DNA of 64,000 nucleotides, from assembly GCF_004123845.1 (NCBI RefSeq), contig NZ_NBDP01000005.1:124001-188000 (forward strand). The letters are read 5' to 3'. The position numbers and the translations under genes were made by a program. Origin of the DNA: Allobosea sp. Tri-44 (GTDB taxonomy: Bacteria > Pseudomonadota > Alphaproteobacteria > Rhizobiales > Beijerinckiaceae). The notes below the pieces were generated by a model. That model saw only the letters and a list, made by a program, of their open reading frames with translations, had not been told where the DNA came from and searched no databases. Numbering within the stretch: the stretch's first letter is position 1; each line of letters opens with the position of its first letter. Below are positions 42,319-51,076 of this stretch, piece after piece.

Positions 42319-43539
42319 CTACCCCGCCTTCGGCATCTGGATGACGTTGTGCAGGGTCTGGTCGGCGCTCTTCAGGAAGCGCCCGACATTGCGTGCCGCC
42401 TGGCGGATGCGCTGCTCGTTCTCGACGATAGCGATGCGGACGTAATCGTCGCCGTGTTCGCCGAAGCCGATGCCCGGCGCGACCGCGACCTCGGCCTTCT
42501 CGATCAGCAGCTTGGAGAATTCCAGCGAGCCGAGATGGCGGAACTTCTCCGGGATCGGTACCCAGGCGAACATCGAGGCCTGCGGCGCCGGGAACTCCCA
42601 GCCGGCCTTGCCGAAGCTCTCGACCAGCGCGTCGCGGCGCTTGCGATAGGTCTCGCGCATCTCGCGGATGCAATCGTCCGGGCCGTTGAGCGCCGCGGCG
42701 GCCGCGACCTGGATCGGCGTATAGGCGCCGTAATCGAGATAGGACTTCACCCGCGCCAGCGCAGCCAGCAGCCTCTCATTGCCGACGGCAAACCCCATGC
42801 GCCAGCCGGCCATGGAGAAGGTCTTCGACATCGAGGTGAACTCGACGGCGACGTCGATGGCGCCCTGCACCTGCAGCATCGACGGCGGTGGATCGTTCTC
42901 GTCGAAATAGACCTCGGCATAGGCGAGATCGGAGAGCAGGATCAGCTCGTGCCGCTTCGCGAAGGCGACGAGGTCGCGATAGAAATCGAGCGAAGCCGTA
43001 TAGGCCGTCGGGTTCGCCGGATAGCAGGTGACGAGCGCGATCGGCTTCGGCACGGAATGGGCCATCGCCCGCTCCAGCGCCGGGAAGAAGGCCGGGGTCG
43101 GCTCGGCCGGGACCGAGCGGATCACGCCGCCCGCCATCAGGAAGCCGAAGGCATGGATCGGGTAGCTCGGGTTGGGCACGAGCACGACATCGCCAGGGCC
43201 GGTGATGGCCTGCGCCATATTGGCGAAGCCTTCCTTCGAGCCGAGCGTGGCGACGACCTGCGTGTCGGGATTGAGCGTCACGCCGAAGCGGCGCTGATAG
43301 TAGTGGGCCTGGGCGCGGCGTAAGCCCGCAATGCCCTTGGAGGCGGAGTAACGGTCGGTGCGCGGCTTGCCGGCGGTCTCGACCAGCTTCTCGATGACGT
43401 GCTTTGGCGCCGGCAGATCGGGATTGCCCATGCCGAGGTCGATGATGTCGACGCCCTTGGCGCGCTCGGCTGCCTTGATCTTGTTGACCTGTTCGAAAAC
43501 ATAGGGCGGCAGGCGTTTGATGCGATGGAAATCGGTCAT
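42319..43539 (-). CDS. alaC: Class I/II aminotransferase, AlaC / LL-diaminopimelate aminotransferase type
   Basis: 406 residues, fold-type I PLP enzyme. The Schiff-base lysine is Lys239 in SMSKTFSMAGWRMGF. The PNPSYPIHAFGF and CYPANPTAY motifs and the C-terminal DDYVRIAIVENEQRIRQAAR with the carboxylate-binding Arg are present. Homologues are annotated as glutamate-pyruvate (AlaC) or LL-diaminopimelate aminotransferase. In Hyphomicrobiales it usually lies just before hom; here two extra genes intervene. The gene symbol is a best guess. Confidence 0.85.
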   Translation of the reverse strand: MTDFHRIKRLPPYVFEQVNKIKAAERAKGVDIIDLGMGNPDLPAPKHVIEKLVETAGKPRTDRYSASKGIAGLRRAQAHYYQRRFGVTLNPDTQVVATLGSKEGFANMAQAITGPGDVVLVPNPSYPIHAFGFLMAGGVIRSVPAEPTPAFFPALERAMAHSVPKPIALVTCYPANPTAYTASLDFYRDLVAFAKRHELILLSDLAYAEVYFDENDPPPSMLQVQGAIDVAVEFTSMSKTFSMAGWRMGFAVGNERLLAALARVKSYLDYGAYTPIQVAAAAALNGPDDCIREMRETYRKRRDALVESFGKAGWEFPAPQASMFAWVPIPEKFRHLGSLEFSKLLIEKAEVAVAPGIGFGEHGDDYVRIAIVENEQRIRQAARNVGRFLKSADQTLHNVIQMPKAG

Positions 43540-43689
43540 CTCGGCAACAGGTCCTTGCGGATCGCCGCCCTGGAAGGCGGTCGATCACATTCTTGCGTTG
43601 CGATGCCTTACCACCGCAGCTTTCGCCCTGACAGAGCAAAATAAGCAAGATTCATCGAAAGACGACACAAACCTCCGGACGGCAACGCC

Positions 43690-44316
43690 TCAGGAGGGTG
43701 GAATAAAGGGCTGGCTGATCGCCTGGAAGACATCGAGCGCCTCGCAGCGAGCCGAGTGCGCCGCCAGGGCGGGATAATCGCTCAGGACGACGAGATCGGG
43801 ATGGGCGTCGCTGGCGAAGCGCAAGGCGCAGGCGAGCGCGATGTCGGCGTGGCCGATCCGATCGCCGAACCACCAGTCGCCGGCGTGCTCGGCCCGTTCC
43901 CGTTCCAAGGCGACAAGAACGCCTCCGACCTGGCCGCGGCATCGCCCGGCCCAGACCTCGGAGATCGGATCGTGCAGCCGCAGCTCGTAGAACAGGCTGA
44001 CTGCCTTCTCGGCCAGCCCCATCGCCAGTCCGGCGACGCGCAGAGCCCGATGGCGCGCTGGCTCCTGCCGAGGAAACAAGGCGCGTTCGGCCGGAACCAG
44101 ACTGTCGAGATAGTCCAGCATGGCATGGCTCTCGGCCAGTACGAGCCCGTCATCGAGCGCAAGCGTCGGCACCCGGACCAGCGGGTTGAGCGGCGCGATC
44201 CTCTCGCCGTCGCCGAAGACCGACCAGGGCCGGTGCTCGAAGGGCAACTCATAGAGTGTCAGCGCGATGCCGACACGGCGCACGAAAGGCGAATCATACT
44301 GGCCAATCAGGATCAT
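43690..44316 (-). CDS. Glutathione S-transferase family protein
   Basis: 208 residues. Thioredoxin-like N-terminus (QYDSPFVRRVGIALTLYELP), the cis-Pro loop (VRVPTLALDDGLVLAESHAM) with the ES glutathione contact, and a helical C-terminal domain (WWFGDRIGHADIALACALRF) with the N-capping box. A single-gene unit downstream of the aminotransferase; the substrate is unknown. Confidence 0.88.
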   Translation of the reverse strand: MILIGQYDSPFVRRVGIALTLYELPFEHRPWSVFGDGERIAPLNPLVRVPTLALDDGLVLAESHAMLDYLDSLVPAERALFPRQEPARHRALRVAGLAMGLAEKAVSLFYELRLHDPISEVWAGRCRGQVGGVLVALERERAEHAGDWWFGDRIGHADIALACALRFASDAHPDLVVLSDYPALAAHSARCEALDVFQAISQPFIPPS

Positions 44317-44402
44317 TGCGGCGGCTCCAGTGCGGAACCGTCATTGGATCGATCCGGGAGACGTCGGGCAAGCCGCCCAAACGAGTGGGCGTCCCCCCAT
44401 TT

Positions 44403-44762
44403 TTACGGCAGCGGCGGAGGAGCAGGCGGCGGCGCCGGTGGTGGCAGGACTTTGCCAAGGGTCTGCGCCTGCGAGCCGGCCGCCTCATTCGATGTCCGTT
44501 TGGCCTCGAGCTCGGCTTCGAGCTTCTTGAACTCGTCCACGGTCTTGCGCTTGGCCTGGCGCGTGACGGTGGTGCCGATGGGAATGAACTTTGGATCCTG
44601 CGGGCGTGTCTCGACCACGAAGGGCTTGGGTTCGCCCGGCGTGGTGGCGAAATCTGTCATCTCAGCGACGCCGCGAGCGGCCCCGCAGCCGCCGAGCACA
44701 GCTGCGACGAGCAGAACCAGCCCGGCCGCCTTGAGCGAGATTTCTGTCCGCCTGTCAGCCAT
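44403..44762 (-). CDS. Small proline-tailed lipoprotein
   Basis: 119 residues. A short basic N-terminus and hydrophobic stretch end in the lipobox LLVAAVLGGC, so the mature protein is lipid-anchored. The middle is charged, with a helical segment (DEFKKLEAELEAKRTSNEA), and the C-terminus is a run of prolines (LPPPAPPPAPPPLP) that may cross peptidoglycan or bind partners. The ATG at 44762 is preceded by GGAAG; an upstream ATG adds ten residues before the signal. Divergent from phaC. No family recognised. Confidence 0.72.
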   Translation of the reverse strand: MADRRTEISLKAAGLVLLVAAVLGGCGAARGVAEMTDFATTPGEPKPFVVETRPQDPKFIPIGTTVTRQAKRKTVDEFKKLEAELEAKRTSNEAAGSQAQTLGKVLPPPAPPPAPPPLP

Positions 44763-44869
44763 TGCCCTGCTTCCGCAAAATTTCTTTGTCACTCATACCG
44801 GTTAGGTCCTTAATGGGTCCAAAATGGGGAGTGCAACTCCTGCGTAAGGCTACCGAGGGGAGCGTCGCC

Positions 44870-46711
44870 ATGTGTCCGCCTGCTGACGAGAAGGGCAAAG
44901 CCGGCCACAAGGCAACCGAAACGCCGTTCGCCGACCTGCCGCCCGTGCCCGACTTCGAATCGATGGCGCAGAACATGGGCAAGCTGGTCGAGCACGCCGG
45001 CAAGGTGACGGCTGCCTATCTGAAACCGATCGAACGGGGCGAGGCCAAGACCGGCCAGGCCGACGAGGCGAGCGAGATGGTCAAGGTGCTTGGCCGCGTC
45101 GCCGAGCGCTGGATCAGCGATCCCCAGAAGATCATCGAGGCTCAAGGCGCGCTCACCAGCGACTTCCTCAGCCTGTGGAGCGCGACGCTGAAGCGCCTCG
45201 GCGGCGAGCAGGTCGAGCCGGTGATCGAGCCCGAGAAACGGGACGCCCGCTTCGCCGACCCCGAATGGAACACCCATCCGGTCTTCGACTTCGTCAAGCA
45301 GGCCTATCTTCTGACCACGCGCTGGGCCGAAGGCATGGTCGAGCAGGCCGACGACCTCGACCCGCATACGCGCAACAAGGCCCGTTTCTACGTCAAGCAG
45401 ATCGCCGGGGCCCTCTCCCCCTCTAATTTCGTCGCGACCAATCCCGAGCTGCTGCGCGAGACCATGGCGCAGAGCGGCGAGAACCTGGTGCGCGGCATGA
45501 AGATGCTGGCCGAGGACGTCGAGGCCGGCGGCGGCGAGCTCAAGATCCGGCAATCCGATGCCGGCGCCTTCGAGGTCGGCGTCAACATCGCGACGACGCC
45601 CGGCAAGGTCATTTACCGCAACGACATCATCGAGCTGATCCAGTATGCGCCCTCGACCGAGACGGTGCTGAAGCGGCCGCTGCTGATCGTGCCGCCCTGG
45701 ATCAACAAGTTCTACATTCTCGACCTCAATGCCGAAAAGAGTTTCATCCGCTGGTGTGTCAGCCAGGGACTGACGGTCTTCTGCATCTCCTGGGTCAACC
45801 CCGATCACCGCCACGCGCTCAAGGATTTCGAGAGCTATATGCGCGAGGGCATCTTCGCCGCGCTGGAGGCGGTCGAGCAGGTGACCGGCGAGAAGCAGGT
45901 TTCGACGATCGGCTATTGCGTCGGCGGCACGCTCCTGGGCGTTACCCTCGCCTATATGGCCGCGGTGAAGGACAAACGCATCGCCAGCGCCACCTTCTTC
46001 ACCACGCAGGTCGACTTCACCCACGCCGGCGAGCTCGCGGTCTTCGTCGACGAGGAGCAGGTCCGCGCCGTCGAGGAGCAGATGGCCGAGCGCGGCTATC
46101 TCGACGGGTCACGCATGTCGGGCGCCTTCAACATGCTGCGCCCGAACGACCTGATCTGGTCCTATGCCGTCAACAACTACCTGAAGGGCAAGGCACCGAC
46201 AGCCTTCGACCTGCTCTACTGGAATTCGGATTCGACCCGGATGCCGGCCGCCAACCACTCCTTCTACCTGCGCAACTGCTATCTCGAGAACAAGCTGAGC
46301 AAGGGCGAGATGCGTCTCGGCGGCAAGCTGCTCGACCTCAAGAAGGTGACGATCCCGGTCTATAATCTCGCGGCCCGCGAAGACCATATCGCGCCGGCGC
46401 AATCGGTTTTCCTCGGCTCGCAGAGCTTCGGCGGCCCGGTCGACTACGTCATGGCCGGGTCGGGCCACATCGCCGGCGTGGTCAATCCGCCGAACAAGGT
46501 CAAGTACCAGTTCTGGACCGGCCCGAAACCGGAGGGCGCCTTCGGCGATTGGATTCGGAAGACGCAAGAGCATCCGGGCTCCTGGTGGCCGCATTGGCTC
46601 GCCTGGCTGGAGAAGCAGGCGCCCAAGCGCGTCAAGCCGCGCGTCCCTGGCGAAGGTCCCCTGCCCGCGCTGGAGGACGCTCCCGGAAGCTATGTGAAGA
46701 TCAAGGCGTAG
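44870..46711 (+). CDS. phaC: Class I poly(3-hydroxyalkanoate) synthase
   Basis: 613 residues, class I length. The alpha/beta-hydrolase-type core holds the lipase-box-like GYCVGG with nucleophile Cys350, and the LLIVPPWINKFYILDLNAEK and FCISWVNPDHRHALKDFESY motifs. The later Asp/His region is AAREDHIAPAQSV with GSGHIAGVVNPP. It polymerises (R)-3-hydroxyacyl-CoA into storage granules. The ATG at 44870 has GAGGGGAG seven bases upstream; the frame is open to 44762 but that extension is not typical. No phaAB or phasin gene adjoins it. Confidence 0.94.
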   Translation: MCPPADEKGKAGHKATETPFADLPPVPDFESMAQNMGKLVEHAGKVTAAYLKPIERGEAKTGQADEASEMVKVLGRVAERWISDPQKIIEAQGALTSDFLSLWSATLKRLGGEQVEPVIEPEKRDARFADPEWNTHPVFDFVKQAYLLTTRWAEGMVEQADDLDPHTRNKARFYVKQIAGALSPSNFVATNPELLRETMAQSGENLVRGMKMLAEDVEAGGGELKIRQSDAGAFEVGVNIATTPGKVIYRNDIIELIQYAPSTETVLKRPLLIVPPWINKFYILDLNAEKSFIRWCVSQGLTVFCISWVNPDHRHALKDFESYMREGIFAALEAVEQVTGEKQVSTIGYCVGGTLLGVTLAYMAAVKDKRIASATFFTTQVDFTHAGELAVFVDEEQVRAVEEQMAERGYLDGSRMSGAFNMLRPNDLIWSYAVNNYLKGKAPTAFDLLYWNSDSTRMPAANHSFYLRNCYLENKLSKGEMRLGGKLLDLKKVTIPVYNLAAREDHIAPAQSVFLGSQSFGGPVDYVMAGSGHIAGVVNPPNKVKYQFWTGPKPEGAFGDWIRKTQEHPGSWWPHWLAWLEKQAPKRVKPRVPGEGPLPALEDAPGSYVKIKA

Positions 46712-46788
46712 CGGCGGCGCCGTTCGGTGCCCTGGTAGGCAAGCCGCTTGCCGGAGCGGCGAAACCGCCCGTTCCCTGACACAAAAAA

Positions 46789-46808
46789 AGCCGGCCCGAA
46801 GGCCGGCT
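46789..46808 (-). terminator. Rho-independent terminator of the FadL-like gene
   Basis: AGCCGGCC-CGAA-GGCCGGCT is an 8-bp GC stem with a stable tetraloop. On the minus strand it is followed by seven U, fitting the FadL-like gene that stops at 46834. On the plus strand CTTT gives a weaker end for phaC. Confidence 0.9.
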
Positions 46809-46833
46809 CTTTCCTCGTCGCCGAACGCGCCGC

Positions 46834-48174
46834 TCAGTTCTTGCGAACGACCGGGCGAGCCGGGATCGTCTCCGTCGGGGTGTCCCAGCGATAGGTCAAG
46901 CCGGCCGAGACGATGTGGATGAAGGGATCGGCCTTGGCGGTGTAGAGCACCGGGCCCTGCTGCGGGTGGGCGCCGCCATAGTTCACCGTCGCCTCCTTCA
47001 CCTTGATGAAGGTATAGCCGACATCGAGCTTCAGCTTCTCGGTCAGCTGGTAGCTGCCGCCGGCCGAGAGCCAGAGGCGGTCATTGTCCGAGATGAAGAC
47101 GGTGCGATTGCGGTCGTTCACCGGCGAGAGCTCGTAGGCAATACCAGCGCGCAGGGTCAGATCGCGGTTCCACTTGTACTCGGCACCGAGAGCGAAATAC
47201 CAGCTGTCGTCATACTCGAAATTGAGGCTGGTGACCGGCGTGCCGACGAGCCGGTTGACGATGCCGATGCGATTGAAGCGGCTCCAGTTGGTCCACTCGA
47301 CGCCAGCATGCACCTGCCACTGCTCGTTCAGCTCATGCGAGACGCCGAACACCACCGAATCCGGCAGGTTCAGGCTGGCCTTGATCGGCAACGCCAATGT
47401 CGGGCTGGCCTGGAAAGTGCCCTTCAGCGTCTGGCGGATCGAGGAGCGGTAGGCCAGGCCGATGGTGGTCCCCGGCCCCCAAGGCGTCAGGGTGACACCG
47501 ACACGGTAGCCGTAATCGATCGAGTCGCCGTCAAGGATGGCGCTCGTTGCACCGATACCGACGCCCGTCGCCTGCTTCAGCGTGGTCTTGATGTACTGGC
47601 CCTGGAAGGCGCCGCCGATGGAGAGCCAGTCGTTGACCTTGTAGCCGAAGGTCGGAGCCACGTTGATCGTGCGCACCTTGGCCGAGCGGCCATAGGTCTG
47701 CGCGGCGTGATAATCGTCGGTCTTCGAGCGCAACCCGAACGGTGCGCCGGTCGTCAAGCCGACCCAGAACCTGTCGGTGAGCTGCCAGGCCATATAGGAG
47801 GCCGGGATGAAGGCGCCGTCACCGCCGAGATTGCCGGTGCCGAACGGGCTGCCGCCGAGTGCGGTGTTCGGCACGCTCGTGCCCGGCCCGGTAACGATAC
47901 GCGTCTGCGAGGTCGGATCGTATTCGGCGTTCGCATTGAGATAGGTGAAATTCCACTGGCTGTTGCGGCCTGGGAACATGGTGATCGTCGCCGGGTTCCA
48001 GGCCATCGAGCCCATGCCGATGCCGCCGGCAGCGGCGCCGGCATAGGCCATGCCGAGACCCTCGGCGCTCTGGCCGGAACGGATCGCGAAGGAGCCGGCG
48101 GAAGCCGCGCCGGCCGCCAGCAGCGCCGCGAGCGAGACGGTGGTGGCGGCGGTGAGTTTCAGGAGGCTCTTCAT
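46834..48174 (-). CDS. OmpP1/FadL-family outer-membrane protein
   Basis: 446 residues. The signal peptide is MKSLLKLTAATTVSLAALLA to GAASA, followed at once by the hallmark N-terminal hatch (GSFAIRSGQSAEGLGMAYAG; NPATITMFPG). The remainder is a beta-barrel with alternating aromatic strands (SWYFALGAEYKWNRDLTLRA) ending at VVRKN. Family members pass long-chain fatty acids or other hydrophobic compounds across the outer membrane. The ATG at 48174 has GGGGAAGAAG upstream; the frame extends 16 codons further without signal character. Location beside phaC fits fatty-acid-to-PHA metabolism. Confidence 0.92.
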   Translation of the reverse strand: MKSLLKLTAATTVSLAALLAAGAASAGSFAIRSGQSAEGLGMAYAGAAAGGIGMGSMAWNPATITMFPGRNSQWNFTYLNANAEYDPTSQTRIVTGPGTSVPNTALGGSPFGTGNLGGDGAFIPASYMAWQLTDRFWVGLTTGAPFGLRSKTDDYHAAQTYGRSAKVRTINVAPTFGYKVNDWLSIGGAFQGQYIKTTLKQATGVGIGATSAILDGDSIDYGYRVGVTLTPWGPGTTIGLAYRSSIRQTLKGTFQASPTLALPIKASLNLPDSVVFGVSHELNEQWQVHAGVEWTNWSRFNRIGIVNRLVGTPVTSLNFEYDDSWYFALGAEYKWNRDLTLRAGIAYELSPVNDRNRTVFISDNDRLWLSAGGSYQLTEKLKLDVGYTFIKVKEATVNYGGAHPQQGPVLYTAKADPFIHIVSAGLTYRWDTPTETIPARPVVRKN

Positions 48175-48607
48175 CGCGGCTTCTTCCCCAGGCTGAGGTT
48201 CTTGTTGAGACGGCTGCGGCAAATCACGCCGCGGAATCTGTCACCACCATGCCGCCTGCTCGTTTCCGCCGCAATCCCGCCCAGATCGCGCTCAAATCGC
48301 CATGCTCCACCGGCCGACCGCGGTGACATGGACGAAAACGTGCAAAAACGACGCGTTTCGCGCGTCGTGCCCGAATCTCGGTGACGGAAAAGATGGTTTA
48401 CATGCGAACTATTGCGATTTTGCCATTGTGCGCCGCAACGTAGCCTTCTCCACCGCCTCGAAAAGGCGACACGGTTTCGCCAGGACCGTTGCATAAGCGC
48501 CACAATTACCGGAGCCTTCGCAAGCATGGCATGCGTCCCGACGGGCTTGCATCACGGCGGCAGTCCGCACAGGATCGCCGCGACCTCAATTCTGGTCTCA
48601 CACTCTG

Positions 48608-48624
48608 TTTTAAACGTTTGAAAA
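48608..48624. promoter_or_regulatory. Near-palindrome just upstream of the FAH-family gene
   Basis: TTTTAAACGTTTGAAAA is symmetric except for one pair, AT-rich, and lies 14 bp before the GTG start, next to the GGGGG ribosome site. It could be a repressor operator. The larger gap 48175-48607 holds no supportable gene and presumably carries the divergent promoters of the FadL-like and FAH genes. Confidence 0.4.
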
Positions 48625-48637
48625 AGGGGGAAACGAC

Positions 48638-49486
48638 GTGAAACTGGTTCGTTACGGCGCATTTGGCCAGGAGAAGCCCGGCCTTGTCGACGCCGCCGGC
48701 AAGCTCCGCGATCTGTCGGCCCATGTGTCCGACATCGCCGGCGCTGGATTGAAGTCGGCCTCGCTCGCCAAGCTGAAGGCGCTGTCCCCCGAATCACTGC
48801 CGCTGGTCGAGGGCGCGCCGCGCATCGGCGCCTGCGTCGGCGACGTCCGGAACTTCATCGCCGTCGGCCTCAACTTCGCAGATCACGCCGCCGAGACCGG
48901 GGCTGCGATCCCGGCCGAGCCGATCCTGTTCAACAAGGCGCCGAATTGCATCGTCGGCCCGAATGACGACGTCATCATCCCGAAGAATTCGAAGAAGACC
49001 GACTGGGAAGTCGAGCTCGCCATCGTGATCGGCGATGGCGGCTCCTATATCGACGAGAAGGACGCGATGGCGGCGATCGCCGGCTTCTGCGTCTGCAACG
49101 ACGTCTCGGAGCGCGAATTCCAGACCGAGCGCGGCGGGCAATGGGCCAAGGGCAAGGGCTGCCCGACCTTCGGCCCGCTCGGTCCCTGGCTGGTGACGCC
49201 GGACGAGATCGCCGACGTGCAGAACCTGGCGATGTGGCTCGAGGTCGACGGCGAGCGCGTCCAGAACGGCTCGACCAAGACGATGATCTTCGGCGCCGCC
49301 TATCTCGTCCACTATATCAGCCAGTTCATGCAGCTCGATCCGGGCGACGTCATCACCACCGGCACGCCCCCCGGCGTCGGGCTCGGCTTCAAGCCGCCGC
49401 GCTTCCTCAAGGGCGGTGAGACCGTGGCCCTCGGCATCGAGGGGCTGGGCACACAGAAGCAGCTGTTCAAGCCCTACGCAGGCTGA
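48638..49486 (+). CDS. Fumarylacetoacetate hydrolase family protein
   Basis: 282 residues. The FAH catalytic domain spans about 70-280: VGLNFADHAAE, DWEVELAIVIG (metal-binding acidic residues), CNDVSEREFQ, GKGCPTFGPLGPWLVTPDE, and the closing GDVITTGTPPGVGLGF. Members hydrolyse or decarboxylate beta-diketo or 2-hydroxyacid intermediates of aromatic or ureidoglycolate catabolism. The N-terminal domain is like that of ureidoglycolate lyase/2-keto-3-deoxy-fuconate-type enzymes, but the neighbourhood does not choose between them. GTG start with a strong GGGGG site. Confidence 0.88.
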   Translation: MKLVRYGAFGQEKPGLVDAAGKLRDLSAHVSDIAGAGLKSASLAKLKALSPESLPLVEGAPRIGACVGDVRNFIAVGLNFADHAAETGAAIPAEPILFNKAPNCIVGPNDDVIIPKNSKKTDWEVELAIVIGDGGSYIDEKDAMAAIAGFCVCNDVSEREFQTERGGQWAKGKGCPTFGPLGPWLVTPDEIADVQNLAMWLEVDGERVQNGSTKTMIFGAAYLVHYISQFMQLDPGDVITTGTPPGVGLGFKPPRFLKGGETVALGIEGLGTQKQLFKPYAG

Positions 49487-49493
49487 CGAAAAA

Positions 49494-49531
49494 AGCGCTG
49501 CCGGGGTCGTTCGACCACCCCCGGCAGCGCT
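49494..49531 (-). terminator. Rho-independent terminator, minus-strand orientation
   Basis: AGCGCTGCCGGGG pairs with CCCCGGCAGCGCT (13 bp). The U-tract (TTTTTTCG) is on the minus strand, so it serves transcription arriving from 49558 and upstream. On the plus strand no U-run follows, although the hairpin lies 8 bp past the FAH-family stop. Confidence 0.85.
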
Positions 49532-49557
49532 GGCAGCCTTGCTCCAGCAACGCTGCT

Positions 49558-49779
49558 TCAGTCCCGGACGCGCTCGTTCGAGCGCGGAAACGCGATCACC
49601 TGTGCGGACACGGTCTTCGGCCTGCCGAGTATCGCGAGCTGGCTCCCGGTGTCGCCCTGGTCAGAGCCCCCCAGCCCCTGCTCCACCGATTGCTCAGTCG
49701 CGGCGGCAACTGCACGCTCGCGTTCCAATCTGCGCCGGCTGCGCGCCAGGCGCACGCCCAACGTATCGAATCCCGGCAT
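49558..49779 (-). CDS. Small hypothetical protein
   Basis: 73 residues beginning MPGFDTLGVRLARSRRRLER, basic at the N-terminus and with a glycine-rich centre (QGLGGSDQGDTGSQL). I recognise no family. The main support is positional: a strong minus-strand terminator stands 27 bp past its stop and there is no other minus-strand gene that it could serve. An ATG ten codons upstream is also possible. Confidence 0.45.
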   Translation of the reverse strand: MPGFDTLGVRLARSRRRLERERAVAAATEQSVEQGLGGSDQGDTGSQLAILGRPKTVSAQVIAFPRSNERVRD

Positions 49780-49829
49780 CGAATCGCCCCCGCTCCTAGC
49801 TGCCGGCATCAGCTATGATGTCGAGCATG

Positions 49830-49865
49830 AGCCGCTGCAGCCCCCATTTGGGGGGTGCAGCGGCT
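49830..49865. other. Perfect long hairpin between two minus-strand genes
   Basis: AGCCGCTGCA and TGCAGCGGCT (10 bp, perfect) enclose a further CCCCC/GGGGG pairing around ATTT. It lies 58 bp after the argC stop and 51 bp before the small hypothetical gene. No U-tract on either strand. Possibly an argC mRNA 3'-end structure or a Rho-assisted end. Confidence 0.6.
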
Positions 49866-49922
49866 GTTTGGTCGCAGATTGCGGGAGTCAATGCCTCCGG
49901 AGAGCCGTGATGTGAACGGCCG

Positions 49923-50855
49923 TCAACCTTCCGCCAAGCCGAGCATCAGGCGGATGTTCTGGACGGCGGCGCCGGACGCGCCCTTGCCGAGGTTGTCGAG
50001 CCGGGCGACGAGCACGGCCTGGCCGAGATCGGCATTGCCGAAGACCCGCAGCTCCAGCTTGTTGGTGTCGTTCAGCGCTTCAGGTTCGAGCTTGCCCCCG
50101 GCTTCAGCCGGCAGGACGCTGACATAGGTCGAGCCGGCATAGCGCTCGGCGAGCGCCGCCTCGAGGTCCGCGGGCCTGGGCTTGCCGGGCAGCGTGTCGA
50201 GATGCAGCGGTATCGAGACCAGCATGCCTTGCCGGAAATTGCCGACCGACGGCACGAAGATCGGCCGCCGCTCAAGCCGCGAATAGACCTGCAGCTCGGG
50301 CAGATGCTTGTGCTTGAGGCCAAGACCGTAGAGCTCGAAATCGGGCGCGGTGCCGGCCTCATAAGCCTCGATCATGCTCTTGCCACCGCCGGAATAGCCT
50401 GAGACCGCGTTGACGGTGATCGGGTAATCGACCGGCAGCAGCCCGGCATCGACGAGCGGGCGCAGCAGCGCGATGCCGCCGGTCGGATAACAGCCCGGAT
50501 TGGCGACGCGGTTGGCGTTGGCGACCCTCGTGGCGAAGCCCGGCTCGAGCTCAGCGAAGCCATAGATCCAGTCCGGCGCGACGCGATGGGCTGTCGAGGC
50601 GTCGACGATCTTGGGCGCGTCATTGCCGAGCTCATCGGCGAGCGCGACCGACTCCTTGGCGGCATCGTCGGGCAGGCAGAGCACGACGAGATCGACGCCC
50701 GCCATCATCGCCTTGCGGGCGGCCGGGTCCTTGCGCTTGTCGGGGTCGATGCTCTTGACCACGACCTCCGACACATCGGCCAGGCGCTCGCGGATGCCGA
50801 GCCCGGTGGTGCCGGCTTCGCCGTCGATGAAAATGGATTTCAGGTTCTGGCTCAT
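49923..50855 (-). CDS. argC: N-acetyl-gamma-glutamyl-phosphate reductase (short, type 2)
   Basis: 310 residues, the short form of ArgC. It reduces N-acetylglutamyl phosphate with NADPH in arginine biosynthesis. N-terminal dinucleotide motif IFIDGEAGTTGLGI; catalytic Cys122 in ANPGCYPTGGIALLRP; the following SGYSGGGKSMIEAYE is also typical. The ATG at 50855 has GCGAGGG upstream; the frame runs to 51041 through the leader and is not used. The 5' region contains a putative arginine attenuator. In many alphaproteobacteria argC follows rpsI; here it follows an unrelated kinase gene. Confidence 0.94.
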   Translation of the reverse strand: MSQNLKSIFIDGEAGTTGLGIRERLADVSEVVVKSIDPDKRKDPAARKAMMAGVDLVVLCLPDDAAKESVALADELGNDAPKIVDASTAHRVAPDWIYGFAELEPGFATRVANANRVANPGCYPTGGIALLRPLVDAGLLPVDYPITVNAVSGYSGGGKSMIEAYEAGTAPDFELYGLGLKHKHLPELQVYSRLERRPIFVPSVGNFRQGMLVSIPLHLDTLPGKPRPADLEAALAERYAGSTYVSVLPAEAGGKLEPEALNDTNKLELRVFGNADLGQAVLVARLDNLGKGASGAAVQNIRLMLGLAEG

Positions 50856-50956
50856 CGGACCCTCGCAAGGTGTCTGGTGGAAGCGGGCGGAACTAGTTGG
50901 CTGGCTTGGGAGTACGGCCTTGTCGCAAAACCGGACATCACTTTTGCGACGGGCAT

Positions 50957-50981
50957 AAAAAAACCGCGCTCGGGGCGCGGT
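50957..50981 (-). terminator. Attenuator-type terminator ahead of argC
   Basis: On the minus strand ACCGCGC (50981-50975), loop CCCGA, then GCGCGGT (50969-50963), followed directly by six more U (50962-50957). It lies about 100 bp before the argC ATG and 28 bp after the stop of the short leader ORF. Since it stands between a good promoter and argC, it would block argC unless disrupted. Confidence 0.85.
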
Positions 50982-51009
50982 CGCGGGCGTTCGGACTAGA
51001 AGCCGAGCG

Positions 51010-51069
51010 TCATCGCGGGCGCGCCGGGGCGGCCTGTTCACTGCGACGTCGGGTCGGGTTCGTGGTCAT
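51010..51069 (-). CDS. Putative arginine leader peptide (19 codons)
   Basis: A short ORF MTTNPTRRRSEQAAPARPR. Five of 19 residues are arginine, with three in a row at codons 7-9 (CGA CGT CGC). The ATG coincides with the predicted transcription start, so the mRNA would be leaderless, as is known for the rhizobial trp leader peptide. The stop codon overlaps the segment (51003-51011) that can pair either with the Arg-codon stretch or with the terminator. Inference: ribosome stalling when charged tRNA-Arg is scarce permits argC transcription. GC-rich DNA favours Arg codons by chance, so this needs comparative support. Confidence 0.55.
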   Translation of the reverse strand: MTTNPTRRRSEQAAPARPR

Positions 51070-51076
51070 GGCGCGG

